The notes under the pieces are model-generated. The model searched no databases and was not told where the DNA came from. It saw only the letters and a list, made by a program, of their open reading frames with translations. Below, one piece after another: positions 1 to 8,551 of a stretch of DNA of 64,000 nucleotides. Source of the DNA: JAGOCV01 sp049445855 (GTDB taxonomy: Bacteria; Pseudomonadota; Gammaproteobacteria; Burkholderiales; Burkholderiaceae_C); the NCBI RefSeq assembly GCF_049445855.1, contig NZ_JBMSDV010000002.1:124001-188000 (forward strand), written 5' to 3'. Position 1 is the stretch's first letter; every line of letters begins with the position of its first letter. The position numbers were made by a program, and so were the translations under genes.

Positions 1-138
1 CGGCTCAACAAACAGGCGCTGCGCGCATTGCGTGGGCCGTGCCCGCCGTCCGATGCGCAGGCCTACGGCTACGCGGACAGCCGCGAACACCGCGAAGGCA
101 TTGCGGCTTTCATCGACAAGCGCAAGCCCGTCTTCTGA
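1..138 (+). CDS. Enoyl-CoA hydratase/isomerase family protein, C-terminal end (partial)
   Basis: The last 45 codons of a gene entering from the left edge, ending with TGA at 136-138. The visible tail ends in SREHREGIAAFIDKRKPVF. Crotonase-fold enoyl-CoA hydratases commonly end in a 'S.D..EG..AF..KR.P.F' segment, which is the basis for the call. It precedes a CoA ligase on the same strand by 35 bases, so the two may form an acyl-CoA metabolic operon. The active site lies outside the window, so hydratase cannot be told from isomerase or decarboxylase. Confidence 0.6.
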   Translation, partial: RLNKQALRALRGPCPPSDAQAYGYADSREHREGIAAFIDKRKPVF

Positions 139-173
139 ATATCCAGTTCCTCCTTTCTTCCGACCCGAACGCC

Positions 174-1709
174 ATGAGCAACGAGAACCTTTTTGCCGCG
201 CTGCGCGCCGCTTTCCCGCAAGACCTGGACGCCATTGCCGTCGAAACCGACAGCGGCCTCACTTACAGCTGGCGGGACCTCGATCGCGCCACGGCCATGA
301 TGGCCAACCTGCTCGCGTCGCTGAAGCTGCCGGCCGGCGCACGCGTGGCCGTGCAGGTGGAGAAGTCGGTCGAGGCGATGATGCTGTACCTGGCCACGCT
401 GCGCGCAGGCTACGTGTTCCTGCCGCTCAACACTGCCTACCAGAGCGCCGAGATCGAATACTTCATCGAGAACGCCGAGCCATCGGTGGTGGTCTGCACC
501 TCGCGCAACTTCGGCTGGGTGAGCAAGATCGCCTTCAAGGCCGGCACGAAGAATGTGTTCACGCTCGACGACGACCGCACCGGCTCGTTGCTGGAGCGCG
601 CCACGCATTGCAGTGACAAACACACGCCGGCTGTGAAGAAGGCGGACGACATGGCCGCCATCCTCTACACCAGCGGTACCACCGGCCGCAGCAAGGGCGC
701 GATGCTGACGCACGGCAACCTGCTGTCCAACGCGAAGGTGCTCAAGGACTACTGGGGCTGGAAGAAGGGCGACGTGCTCATCCACGCCCTGCCGATCTTC
801 CACGTGCACGGACTCTTCGTTGCGCTGCATGGTGCGCTGCTCAACGGCAGCAAGATGATCTGGCTCGCGAAGTTCGACCCGAAGGTCGTCATGCGCAAGC
901 TGCCGGAGGCGACGGTGTTCATGGGCGTGCCCACGCTCTATGTCCGCCTGCTGGCCGAGCCGGGCCTGAACCGCGAGTCGGTGCGCAACATGCGCCTGTT
1001 CATCGCGGGTTCCGCGCCGCTGCTCATCGAGACCTTCACCGAATGGCAGGAGCGTACCGGCCACACCATCCTCGAGCGCTACGGCATGAGCGAAACGGCG
1101 ATGCTCACCTCCAACCCCTACGACCCGAAGCAGGGAGAACGGCGCGGCGGCACCGTCGGCTTTCCGTTGCCCGGCGTCGGCCTGCGCGTGCGCGACGACA
1201 AGGGCGAAGCCTGCCCCACCGGCGAAATCGGCGGCATCGAGGTCAAGGGCCCGAACGTGTTCAAGGGCTACTGGCGCATGCCCGAGAAGACGAAGGAGGA
1301 GTTCACGAACGACGGCTGGTTCAGGACCGGTGACGTGGGCAAGTACGACGAGCGCGGCTACGTCACCATCGTGGGCCGCAGCAAGGACCTGATCATCAGT
1401 GGCGGCTACAACGTGTACCCGGCCGAGATCGAGGGCTACATCAACGAGATGCCCGGCGTGGCCGAGAGCGCACTCGTCGGCGTGCCGCATCCTGACTTCG
1501 GTGAAGTGGGCGTGGCAGTGGTCATCGCCAAACCGGGCGCGAAGCTCGACGCCGACGGCATCGTCGCGGCGCTCAAGCAGAAGCTGGCGAACTTCAAGAT
1601 CCCCAAGCGATGTTTTGTGGTCGACGAATTGCCGCGCAACACCATGGGCAAGGTGCAGAAGAACCTGCTGCGCGCGCAGCACAAGGACCTGTTCGTCAAG
1701 ACTGCCTGA
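174..1709 (+). CDS. matB: Malonyl-CoA synthetase-like AMP-dependent acyl-CoA ligase
   Basis: A 511-residue ANL-superfamily ligase that activates a carboxylic acid with ATP to an acyl-adenylate and transfers it to CoA. The P-loop YTSGTTGRSKG lies at about residues 165-175, an ERYGMSE motif follows near residue 305, the hinge region contains GRSKDLIISGGYN, and the catalytic C-terminal lysine is K493 in MGKVQK. Overall layout and length resemble MatB-type malonate:CoA ligases, but substrate choice cannot be proved from motifs. The ATG at 174 was chosen because upstream in-frame codons overlap the preceding crotonase gene in another frame and do not look like protein. It converges with the acyl-CoA dehydrogenase at 1724. 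Confidence 0.82.
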   Translation: MSNENLFAALRAAFPQDLDAIAVETDSGLTYSWRDLDRATAMMANLLASLKLPAGARVAVQVEKSVEAMMLYLATLRAGYVFLPLNTAYQSAEIEYFIENAEPSVVVCTSRNFGWVSKIAFKAGTKNVFTLDDDRTGSLLERATHCSDKHTPAVKKADDMAAILYTSGTTGRSKGAMLTHGNLLSNAKVLKDYWGWKKGDVLIHALPIFHVHGLFVALHGALLNGSKMIWLAKFDPKVVMRKLPEATVFMGVPTLYVRLLAEPGLNRESVRNMRLFIAGSAPLLIETFTEWQERTGHTILERYGMSETAMLTSNPYDPKQGERRGGTVGFPLPGVGLRVRDDKGEACPTGEIGGIEVKGPNVFKGYWRMPEKTKEEFTNDGWFRTGDVGKYDERGYVTIVGRSKDLIISGGYNVYPAEIEGYINEMPGVAESALVGVPHPDFGEVGVAVVIAKPGAKLDADGIVAALKQKLANFKIPKRCFVVDELPRNTMGKVQKNLLRAQHKDLFVKTA

Positions 1710-1723
1710 TTGTCTTGCGCGAC

Positions 1724-3859
1724 TCAGGGCGCGAAGTCGTCCACCTGGATCACACGGTCTGCGGCTTTGAGATAGGCGAGTGCGAGTTCCGGTTGCGATG
1801 ACTGCGAGGCCGCTTCTTCCAGCGAATTCGTGCGCCGCAGCACCTTGTTGAGCTGCGCGACTTCGTCACCCAGTTGCTGCGCCAGTTCCAGCGCTTTCAT
1901 CAGGTCGAGCAGGCCGCCGCTCGCGGGCACGCTCAGGTCGGGGCACAGCTGCATGGCCAGGCGCGGATCTTCGCGCAGCAGCTTCGCGAGTTCGAGCAAC
2001 TGCACATCGCGCAGTGGCGCGAGGTGGTGCGTGCGGTTCAGTGCCACGCCGCCCAGCGCAGTGCGCGCGGAGAAGGGCAGGTTGGCGTAGAGCTCGGCCA
2101 TCACTTCCTGCGCGGCGTCGAGCTGCTGACGCATTCCGGCGCGCGCGAAGGGCAGCATCGCCGGACTGCCTTCGTTCACGTAGCGCCAGAGGCAGGCGCT
2201 GGCCATGTACAGGTGCGCGAGGCCGTCGCCCAGTCGCGCCGACAGCAGTTCCATGCGCTTGAGCTTGCCGCCGAGCAACCCCATCGCCAGGTCGCAGGTG
2301 AGCGCGTAGCGGGCCGACAGGCGTGCGATGAGCCGTGCCTCCTTTTCCAGATCCGCGGGCGGCGTGCCGACGAGTGGCGCGCCGAAGATGCTGCGCCAGA
2401 GGTTGCGTGAGAGATGCTTGCCGTGGCCCAGCAGCGCCTCACCCAGGGCTTGCGCGTCGTTGTTCTCGACGGCCTGCATTTCCTTCAGCACCCACGGATG
2501 GCAGCGGATCGCGCCTTGCCCGAAGATGATGAGCGAGCGCGTGAGGATGTTCGCGCCTTCCACCGTGATGGCGATCGGGGCCTGCCGGTAAGCGACGCCG
2601 AGCAGGTTCGAAGGTCCGGCGATGATGCCCTTGCCGCCGAGGATGTCCATGCCGTGGTTCACGGCGCGTCGTCCCGCTTCGGTGAGGTGCACTTTCAGGA
2701 TGGCACCCGCCACGCTGGGCCGTTCGCCCTGGTCGAGCACGGCAGCCGTGAATCGGCGCGCCGCGTCGGTGGCGTAGAGTTCCGCCGCCATGCTGCCGAT
2801 CACGCCGGCGATGGCGTCGAAGCGCGCGATCGGCAAGCCGAATTGCTCCCGGATGCGTCCGTACCCGTTCGCGACGAACAGCGAGGTCTGCTGCATCGCC
2901 GATCCCAGCGCAGGCAGCGAGATCGACCGGCCTGCGGCCAGGCTCTGCATCAGCATCTGCCAGCCTCGGCCCACCTGTGCTTCGCCGCCGATGACCCAGT
3001 CCATCGGCACGAACACGTCGTTGCCTTCGATGGGGCCGTTCATGAACGACCCGTTCATGGGCCGGTGACGGCGTCCGATCGTCATGCCGGGTTGTGGCAC
3101 GGGAATCAGCGCGCAGGTGATGCCGCGGTTCTGAGCATCGGGCGGCAGCGACTCGTCGATCGCGTTGAATGCCAGGCCCACCACCGTTGCCACCGGTGCC
3201 AGCGTGATGTAGCGCTTGGAGAAATTGACGAGGAAGCCGCGCGTCATCACGCCGTTGAACTCGCGTTCGCACAACACGCCACGGTCCGGGATCGACGCCG
3301 CGTCGGAGCCCGCATACGGCGAGGTGAGGCCGAAGCAGGGGAGGTCGCGCCCGTCGGCCAGGCGAGGCAGGTAGTGACGCTTCTGCTGTTCCGTTCCCTC
3401 ATGGAGCAACAGTTCGGCGGGACCGAGCGAGTTGGGCACCATGACCGTGACGGCTGCCGACACATTCACCGTGGCGATGCGCGTCACGACTGCGGCATGC
3501 GCGTAGTGACTGAAGCCGAGGCCTCCCCATTCGGTGGGGATGATCATCCCGAAGAAGCGTCTCTCGCGCAGGAACTGCCAGACCCCGGGCGGCAGGTCAC
3601 GCGCCTCGTCGATGGCGAAGTCGTCGAGCATGGCGCACAGCTGCACCACTTCGTTCTCGAGGAACGCCTGCTCCTGTGGTGTGAGCTTGTTGGGGCCCAC
3701 GCGAACCAGCGCATCGAAATCGGGTGTGCCGGCGAACAGGTTGCCTTCGAACCCGACCGTACCGGCCTCCAACGCGGCGCGCTCCGTGTCGCCCATGGCG
3801 GGCAGGGCTTTCGAGAACGGCGCCATTGCGGCGCGGCCCACCAGTTTTGCAAACGACAT
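1724..3859 (-). CDS. fadE: Acyl-CoA dehydrogenase, FadE type
   Basis: A 711-residue flavoprotein for the first step of fatty-acid beta-oxidation. The N-terminal and middle acyl-CoA dehydrogenase domains are followed by the extra C-terminal domain (DUF1974) typical of FadE. Recognisable segments are PTEWGGLG, FGLTSPYAGSDA and TVEGANILTRSLIIFGQGA, the last matching the FadE catalytic-glutamate region. E. coli FadE is about 814 residues and has an N-terminal hydrophobic part. Here the protein starts with MSFAKLVGRAAM and lacks obvious membrane helices, so this is a shorter form. The ATG at 3859 is followed directly by the conserved leader and no better start is seen. It is transcribed toward the CoA ligase. 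Confidence 0.88.
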   Translation of the reverse strand: MSFAKLVGRAAMAPFSKALPAMGDTERAALEAGTVGFEGNLFAGTPDFDALVRVGPNKLTPQEQAFLENEVVQLCAMLDDFAIDEARDLPPGVWQFLRERRFFGMIIPTEWGGLGFSHYAHAAVVTRIATVNVSAAVTVMVPNSLGPAELLLHEGTEQQKRHYLPRLADGRDLPCFGLTSPYAGSDAASIPDRGVLCEREFNGVMTRGFLVNFSKRYITLAPVATVVGLAFNAIDESLPPDAQNRGITCALIPVPQPGMTIGRRHRPMNGSFMNGPIEGNDVFVPMDWVIGGEAQVGRGWQMLMQSLAAGRSISLPALGSAMQQTSLFVANGYGRIREQFGLPIARFDAIAGVIGSMAAELYATDAARRFTAAVLDQGERPSVAGAILKVHLTEAGRRAVNHGMDILGGKGIIAGPSNLLGVAYRQAPIAITVEGANILTRSLIIFGQGAIRCHPWVLKEMQAVENNDAQALGEALLGHGKHLSRNLWRSIFGAPLVGTPPADLEKEARLIARLSARYALTCDLAMGLLGGKLKRMELLSARLGDGLAHLYMASACLWRYVNEGSPAMLPFARAGMRQQLDAAQEVMAELYANLPFSARTALGGVALNRTHHLAPLRDVQLLELAKLLREDPRLAMQLCPDLSVPASGGLLDLMKALELAQQLGDEVAQLNKVLRRTNSLEEAASQSSQPELALAYLKAADRVIQVDDFAP

Positions 3860-3985
3860 CGCTGTCTCCGGATGTTTTCGGGATTCCGGGCCAGTCTACG
3901 CATCGCGGATGCGAACCGGTGTGCGGCAGGGCGCTGCACCCATGTAGGCGCAGTCGTACCCACACTGTCGAAAGACGACTGCAGA

Positions 3986-4429
3986 TCAGCGCAGCACGAG
4001 TACCGGCAATGGCGAATGCGTCAACACATGCTGCGTCTCGCTGCCCAGCAGCAGGCGCTTGATGCCGCGCCGGCCATGCGACGCCATGACGATCAGGTCG
4101 CACTTGTACTTCTTTGCCGTGGCGATGACGGCGTCGGCCACGAGGTCCGATTTCACCGTGACGGCGCGTGCCGTCACGCCCTGGGCCGCGGCCGTTGCCT
4201 TCACGGCGTCCACCACGGCCTGTGCTTCATCGGACCACTGCTTTTCGATGCGGCCGACGTCGTCGGTGCTCATGGTCACGGCGCCTTCGAAGTACGCCTG
4301 CGGATAGCGCGGAACGATCTTCACGGCGACCAGCTCCGCACCCGAGAGCCCTGCGAGCCCGATGGCGCTTTTCACGGCCTTCTTCGACAGGCTGGTGCCG
4401 TCGGTGGCAACAAGGATGCGCTTGTACAT
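3986..4429 (-). CDS. Universal stress protein, UspA family
   Basis: A 147-residue single-domain Usp beginning MYKRILVATDGTSLS. The ATP-binding signature near the C-terminus reads ASHG-x9-GS, with alanine where the family usually has glycine. The start at 4429 is supported by a strong Shine-Dalgarno sequence, AGGAGATCACC, directly upstream. The gene is divergent from ccoI. A perfect FNR box at 4490-4503 is centred 41.5 bases upstream of the start point predicted from a TAATCT -10 element at 4467-4462, so induction at low oxygen is likely. A second uspA-type gene lies at 35558-35998. Confidence 0.9.
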   Translation of the reverse strand: MYKRILVATDGTSLSKKAVKSAIGLAGLSGAELVAVKIVPRYPQAYFEGAVTMSTDDVGRIEKQWSDEAQAVVDAVKATAAAQGVTARAVTVKSDLVADAVIATAKKYKCDLIVMASHGRRGIKRLLLGSETQHVLTHSPLPVLVLR

Positions 4430-4489
4430 GGTGATCTCCTTGGGTTGTTGACTGTGAAGGCAGATTACGCGCGACCGGCAGGCCTGTGC

Positions 4490-4503
4490 TTGATCCACAT
4501 CAA
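4490..4503. promoter_or_regulatory. FNR/ANR box in the uspA-ccoI divergent promoter
   Basis: TTGATCCACATCAA is a perfect TTGAT-N4-ATCAA palindrome. On the minus strand a -10 hexamer TAATCT (4467-4462) would give a start near 4455, placing the box centre at -41.5, the classic site for FNR activation of uspA. Toward ccoI the same geometry would leave only about 7 bases before the ATG, so its role for ccoI is less certain. An FNR-family regulator is encoded at 12433-13233. Confidence 0.85.
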
Positions 4504-4544
4504 GGCATGCATGCGGAGCAAACCGTAACCTTCGTGACCACACC

Positions 4545-6839
4545 ATGGCCTGCGTCATTTCAACACCCGCGAACGCGCTGCTGCTCGACGACCCGGCCGA
4601 GTGGCCGTCGTTCGGCAGTCCCTTGCCGGCAGGCTCGGAGCGGGGCGCAGGAGTCTCGTGGAGCTCGCAACTTGTCGTGCGCGGCATGTGGTGCGCCGCC
4701 TGCGCGCTCACCATCGAGGACGCGTTGCAGCAGGTGCCCGGCGTCGTGTCGGCCCGGGTGAACGCGGCCAGCCAGCGTGCCCATGTGGTGTGGCAGCCTG
4801 CGTTGGCCAGGCCTTCGCAATGGCTCGACGCCATCCGGCAGGCCGGGTACGACGCCGTGCCCGCGTCCGACGCCAGCGCACGTGAACTGCGCCAGCAGGA
4901 GCAGCGTCTCATGCTCTGGCGTTGGGCAGTCGCAGGCTTCTGCATGATGCAGGTGATGATGTACGCCGTGCCGGCCTATGTGTCCGGCCCGGGCGACATG
5001 ACGCAGGACATCGCCACGCTGCTGCGCTGGGCGTCCTGGGTGCTCACCCTGCCCGTTGTGCTGTTCAGTTGCGGGCCCTTCTTCAGGGGCGCGCTGCGAG
5101 ACCTGCGGCACCGGCAGGTGAGCATGGACCTGCCAGTGGCGCTGGGCATGGCCATCGCGTTCGTGGTGAGCACCACAGCCACCTTCGAGCCGCAGGGTGT
5201 GATGGGCGGCGAGGTGTATTTCGATTCGCTCACCATGTTCGTCTTCTTCCTGCTGACCGGCCGATGGCTGGAGCTGCGGCTGCGCGAGCGCACGGCAGGC
5301 GCGCTCGAGGCCCTGCTCAACCGTTTGCCGGACAGCGTGGACCGCGTGGTGCAGGGCACGGGCGATGCCGCCACGTTCGAGCGCATCGCAGCGCGCACGC
5401 TTGCGGCGGGGGATGTCATCCGCGTGCTGCCGGGCGAGTCGTTCCCGGCGGACGGCACCGTGGTGCATGGCGACGCGCTGGTTGACGAGGCACTGCTGTC
5501 GGGCGAATCGCGTCCGGTGCAACGCCCTTGCGGATCACAGGTGATGGCCGGCAGCCACAACCTGTCCGCGCCGGTGCAAGTGGCGGTGTCGCGCGTGGGC
5601 GATGACACGCGATTCGCACAGATCGTGCAGCTGATGCAGGACGCATCGACGCACAAGCCGCATCTGGCGGAACAGGCCGACCGCGTGGCGCGGCCGTTCC
5701 TGTGGGCCGTGCTGGCAGCGGCATTGTTCGCCGCGTGGCACGGCTGGTCCACAGGACCAGGGCATGCGCTGATGCTGGCGGCCACGGTGCTCATCGTCAC
5801 CTGCCCATGCGCGCTGTCGCTGGCCACGCCGGTGGCGATGCTCACTGCTGCCGGCCGGTTGGCACGCGACGGCACACTGGCGCGGAATCTGCAGGCCCTG
5901 CAGGCGCTGGCCGAAGTGGACACGGTGGTGTTCGACAAGACAGGCACGCTGACGAGCGACGGGATGGCACTGGCCGCACTGCACGCGCGGGAAGGCATTC
6001 CGCATGACGAGGCGCTGGCCATCGCAGCGTCGCTCGCGTCACATTCGCTGCACCCGCTCTCGCGCTCGCTGGTGGCGGCTTGCACGGGCCCGGCCCGCAC
6101 CAGTCGTGACGTGCACGAACAGGCCGGCGCGGGGCTGACCGGCCGTGTGGCGACCGATACCGGCGGCTGGCGCGAGGTGCGCCTCGGTTCTGCGCGCCAC
6201 TGTGGCGTCGATGCCATCAGGGAGGTGGGCGACGATGTGCAGGACATCCACGTGCATCTCGCGGATACGTCGGGCTGGCTGGCCACCTTCGCGCTTTCGG
6301 AGAATGTGCGGCCCGATGCGAAGCAGGCGGTCGACGCCCTGCATCACATGGGCCTGCGCGTCGTCATGCTGTCCGGCGACCGGCAGCAGAGCGTGCAGCG
6401 CGTGGCTGCGCAACTCGGCATCGACGAAGCGCTGGGCGAGTGCAGTCCCGACGGCAAGCTGGCGCAGCTGCGAGCGTGGCAGGCGCAGGGCCGTCGCGTG
6501 GCCATGGTCGGCGACGGCTTGAACGACGGCCCTGTGCTTGCCGGTGCACATGTGTCGTTCGCGTTCGGCCCTGCTGTGCCGCTGGCGCAGGCGCATGCCG
6601 ACTTCGTGGTCATGGGCAACGTGCTCATGCGCATGCCGCAGGCCGTGCAACTCGCGCGCCGCACGCTTCGCGTCGTGCGGCAGAACCTCGCCTGGGCAGC
6701 AGGCTACAACGCCCTGTGCGTGCCGCTGGCGCTCATGGGCTGGCTGCCGGCCTGGCTCGCGGGCATCGGCATGGCGGCGAGTTCGCTGCTGGTCGTGGCG
6801 AACGCGGCGCGGCTTTCGCGCCTTTCAACACCGGCATGA
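4545..6839 (+). CDS. ccoI: Copper-translocating P1B-type ATPase for cbb3 oxidase assembly (CcoI/FixI)
   Basis: A 764-residue P-type ATPase. It has an N-terminal metal-binding domain with GMWCAAC (C50 and C53), a transmembrane CPC metal site at residues 420-422, the phosphorylation motif DKTGT at D464, and the hinge GDGLND at 656-661. CcoI-type pumps move copper out of the cytoplasm for the CuB centre of cbb3 oxidase rather than for detoxification. The position at the head of ccoS-ccoNOQP-ccoGH supports that role. The leader containing LDDPAEWPSF before the metal site is part of the predicted protein. No strong ribosome binding site is seen at the chosen ATG. Confidence 0.93.
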   Translation: MACVISTPANALLLDDPAEWPSFGSPLPAGSERGAGVSWSSQLVVRGMWCAACALTIEDALQQVPGVVSARVNAASQRAHVVWQPALARPSQWLDAIRQAGYDAVPASDASARELRQQEQRLMLWRWAVAGFCMMQVMMYAVPAYVSGPGDMTQDIATLLRWASWVLTLPVVLFSCGPFFRGALRDLRHRQVSMDLPVALGMAIAFVVSTTATFEPQGVMGGEVYFDSLTMFVFFLLTGRWLELRLRERTAGALEALLNRLPDSVDRVVQGTGDAATFERIAARTLAAGDVIRVLPGESFPADGTVVHGDALVDEALLSGESRPVQRPCGSQVMAGSHNLSAPVQVAVSRVGDDTRFAQIVQLMQDASTHKPHLAEQADRVARPFLWAVLAAALFAAWHGWSTGPGHALMLAATVLIVTCPCALSLATPVAMLTAAGRLARDGTLARNLQALQALAEVDTVVFDKTGTLTSDGMALAALHAREGIPHDEALAIAASLASHSLHPLSRSLVAACTGPARTSRDVHEQAGAGLTGRVATDTGGWREVRLGSARHCGVDAIREVGDDVQDIHVHLADTSGWLATFALSENVRPDAKQAVDALHHMGLRVVMLSGDRQQSVQRVAAQLGIDEALGECSPDGKLAQLRAWQAQGRRVAMVGDGLNDGPVLAGAHVSFAFGPAVPLAQAHADFVVMGNVLMRMPQAVQLARRTLRVVRQNLAWAAGYNALCVPLALMGWLPAWLAGIGMAASSLLVVANAARLSRLSTPA

Positions 6840-6852
6840 AAGGCCATGGCGC

Positions 6853-6990
6853 ATGGATATCCTCTTCGTCCTGATTCCCCTGTCGGTGCTGCTCGTGCTG
6901 TGCATCCTCGTGGGCCTGTGGTGGGCCATCGAGCACGGTCAGTTCGACGGCGTCGACCAGGAAGGCGAACGCATTCTTCGCGGCGACTGA
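6853..6990 (+). CDS. ccoS: cbb3-type cytochrome oxidase assembly protein CcoS
   Basis: A 45-residue protein: one N-terminal membrane helix (about residues 4-25, ending VGLWWAI) and a short acidic tail with FDGVDQEGERIL. The family consensus is a tiny membrane protein with this G.WW....GQFDD tail. CcoS is needed for cofactor insertion into cbb3 oxidase. It starts 13 bases after the ccoI stop and is followed by an 86-base gap carrying an FNR box before ccoN. Confidence 0.9.
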   Translation: MDILFVLIPLSVLLVLCILVGLWWAIEHGQFDGVDQEGERILRGD

Positions 6991-7008
6991 GCACCGATTG
7001 CGCGGCAA

Positions 7009-7022
7009 TTGACGCACGTCAA
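7009..7022. promoter_or_regulatory. FNR/ANR box upstream of ccoN
   Basis: TTGACGCACGTCAA fits the relaxed FNR palindrome TTGAY-N4-RTCAA. Its centre (7015.5) plus 41.5 bases predicts a start near 7057, and a weak -10 GACACT lies at 7045-7050. The ccoN ATG follows at 7077 with AAGGT at 7066-7070 as ribosome binding site. This suggests a separate low-oxygen promoter for ccoNOQP inside the cluster. Confidence 0.8.
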
Positions 7023-7076
7023 TACCCGCGCGTGACCCCGGCGGGACACTGATGGCACTCATCAAAAGGTGTCACG

Positions 7077-8540
7077 ATGGATCCGCAAACCAAGCTTGAG
7101 AATCAGTACAACGACACGGTCGTTCGCCAGTTTTCGATCATGGCCGTGGTCTGGGGGGTGGTGGGCATGCTGGTCGGCGTCATCATCGCCGCGCAGCTGG
7201 CCTGGCCCGAACTCAACTTCGGCATTCCCTGGCTCAGCTACGGCCGGTTGAGGCCACTTCATACCAACGCGGTGATCTTCGCGTTCGGCGGTTGCTCACT
7301 GTTTGCCACCAGCTATTACGTCGTGCAGCGCACGGGGCAGGTCCGCCTGTTCGCGGGGCCGCTCGCGAGTTTCACCTTCTGGGGCTGGCAACTCGTCATC
7401 GTCGCTGCTGCGGTCAGCCTGCCGCTGGGCTTCACAACCGGCAAGGAATATGCCGAACTCGAATGGCCGATCGACATCCTCATCACGCTGGTGTGGGTGG
7501 CGTATGCAGTGGTGTTCTTCGGCACCATCGGCATCCGCAAGGTCAGGCACATCTATGTGGCCAACTGGTTCTACGGCGCGTTCATCCTTGCCGTCGCCAT
7601 CCTCCACGTGGTCAACAGCGCCGAAGTGCCGGCCGGCTGGATGAAGAGCTACTCCGCCTACGCCGGCGTGCAGGACGCGATGATCCAGTGGTGGTACGGC
7701 CACAACGCAGTGGGCTTCTTCCTCACCGCGGGTTTCCTCGGGATGATGTATTACTTCATCCCCAAGCAGGCGGAGCGGCCGGTGTACAGCTACCGCCTGT
7801 CCATCGTGCACTTCTGGGCGCTGATCTTCACCTACATGTGGGCCGGCCCGCACCACCTGCACTACACCGCGCTGCCCGACTGGACGCAATCGCTGGGCAT
7901 GGTGTTCTCGCTGATCCTGCTCGCACCCAGCTGGGGCGGGATGATCAACGGCATCATGACGCTCTCGGGCGCGTGGCACAAGCTGCGTGACGACCCGGTG
8001 CTGCGCTTTCTCATCGTCTCGCTTTCGTTCTACGGCATGAGCACGTTCGAGGGCCCGATGATGTCCATCAAGACCGTCAACGCGCTGAGCCACTACACAG
8101 ACTGGACCGTGGGCCACGTGCACTCCGGCGCGCTCGGCTGGGTGGGCCTGATCTCGATGGGCTCGCTCTACTACCTGATTCCTCGCCTCTTCGGGCAGAA
8201 GAAGATGTACAGCGTGCCCGCCATCGAGCTGCACTTCTGGATGTCCACCATCGGCATCGTGCTCTACATCGCGGCGATGTGGATCGCCGGTGTGATGCAG
8301 GGCCTGATGTGGCGCGCCATCAATACCGACGGCACGCTCACCTACACCTTCGTCGAAAGCGTGAAGGCCACCTATCCGTTCTACGTGATCCGCGTTGCCG
8401 GTGGCGCGCTGTACCTGGGCGGCATGCTGGTCATGGCCTGGAACACCTGGATGACCGCGATCTCCGGCCGCTCGGTGAGCGTGGCGATCCCGAACGCCGC
8501 CAACACCGCGACCGCCCGACCCGCAGCGGCGCATGCCTGA
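7077..8540 (+). CDS. ccoN: cbb3-type cytochrome c oxidase subunit I
   Basis: The 487-residue catalytic membrane subunit of the high-affinity cbb3 oxidase, which reduces oxygen to water and pumps protons. It is a multi-helix haem-copper oxidase fold. Visible ligands by homology are H62 (HTNAVIFAFGG, low-spin haem b), H209 (WYGHNAV) with H259 and H260 (WAGPHH) for CuB, and H347/H349 (GHVHSG) for the haems. Y253 is placed as the tyrosine that cross-links to the first CuB histidine in this family. It is followed by ccoO after 11 bases and is the first gene of ccoNOQP. Confidence 0.97.
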   Translation: MDPQTKLENQYNDTVVRQFSIMAVVWGVVGMLVGVIIAAQLAWPELNFGIPWLSYGRLRPLHTNAVIFAFGGCSLFATSYYVVQRTGQVRLFAGPLASFTFWGWQLVIVAAAVSLPLGFTTGKEYAELEWPIDILITLVWVAYAVVFFGTIGIRKVRHIYVANWFYGAFILAVAILHVVNSAEVPAGWMKSYSAYAGVQDAMIQWWYGHNAVGFFLTAGFLGMMYYFIPKQAERPVYSYRLSIVHFWALIFTYMWAGPHHLHYTALPDWTQSLGMVFSLILLAPSWGGMINGIMTLSGAWHKLRDDPVLRFLIVSLSFYGMSTFEGPMMSIKTVNALSHYTDWTVGHVHSGALGWVGLISMGSLYYLIPRLFGQKKMYSVPAIELHFWMSTIGIVLYIAAMWIAGVMQGLMWRAINTDGTLTYTFVESVKATYPFYVIRVAGGALYLGGMLVMAWNTWMTAISGRSVSVAIPNAANTATARPAAAHA

Positions 8541-8551
8541 AGGAAAACATC

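Noticed and set aside
69..1682. A 537-codon open frame opposite the CoA ligase
   Set aside because: It is a long antisense frame of a GC-rich gene, rich in R, H, A and V, with no domain likeness.
39..1709. Longer reading of the CoA ligase, 45 extra N-terminal residues
   Set aside because: The extra residues overlap the upstream crotonase gene in a different frame and look like random arginine-rich sequence; ATG 174 begins the conserved ANL N-terminus.
2414..4528. A 704-codon frame opposite fadE and uspA
   Set aside because: It runs through two real genes on the other strand and its product has no domain and a strange composition.
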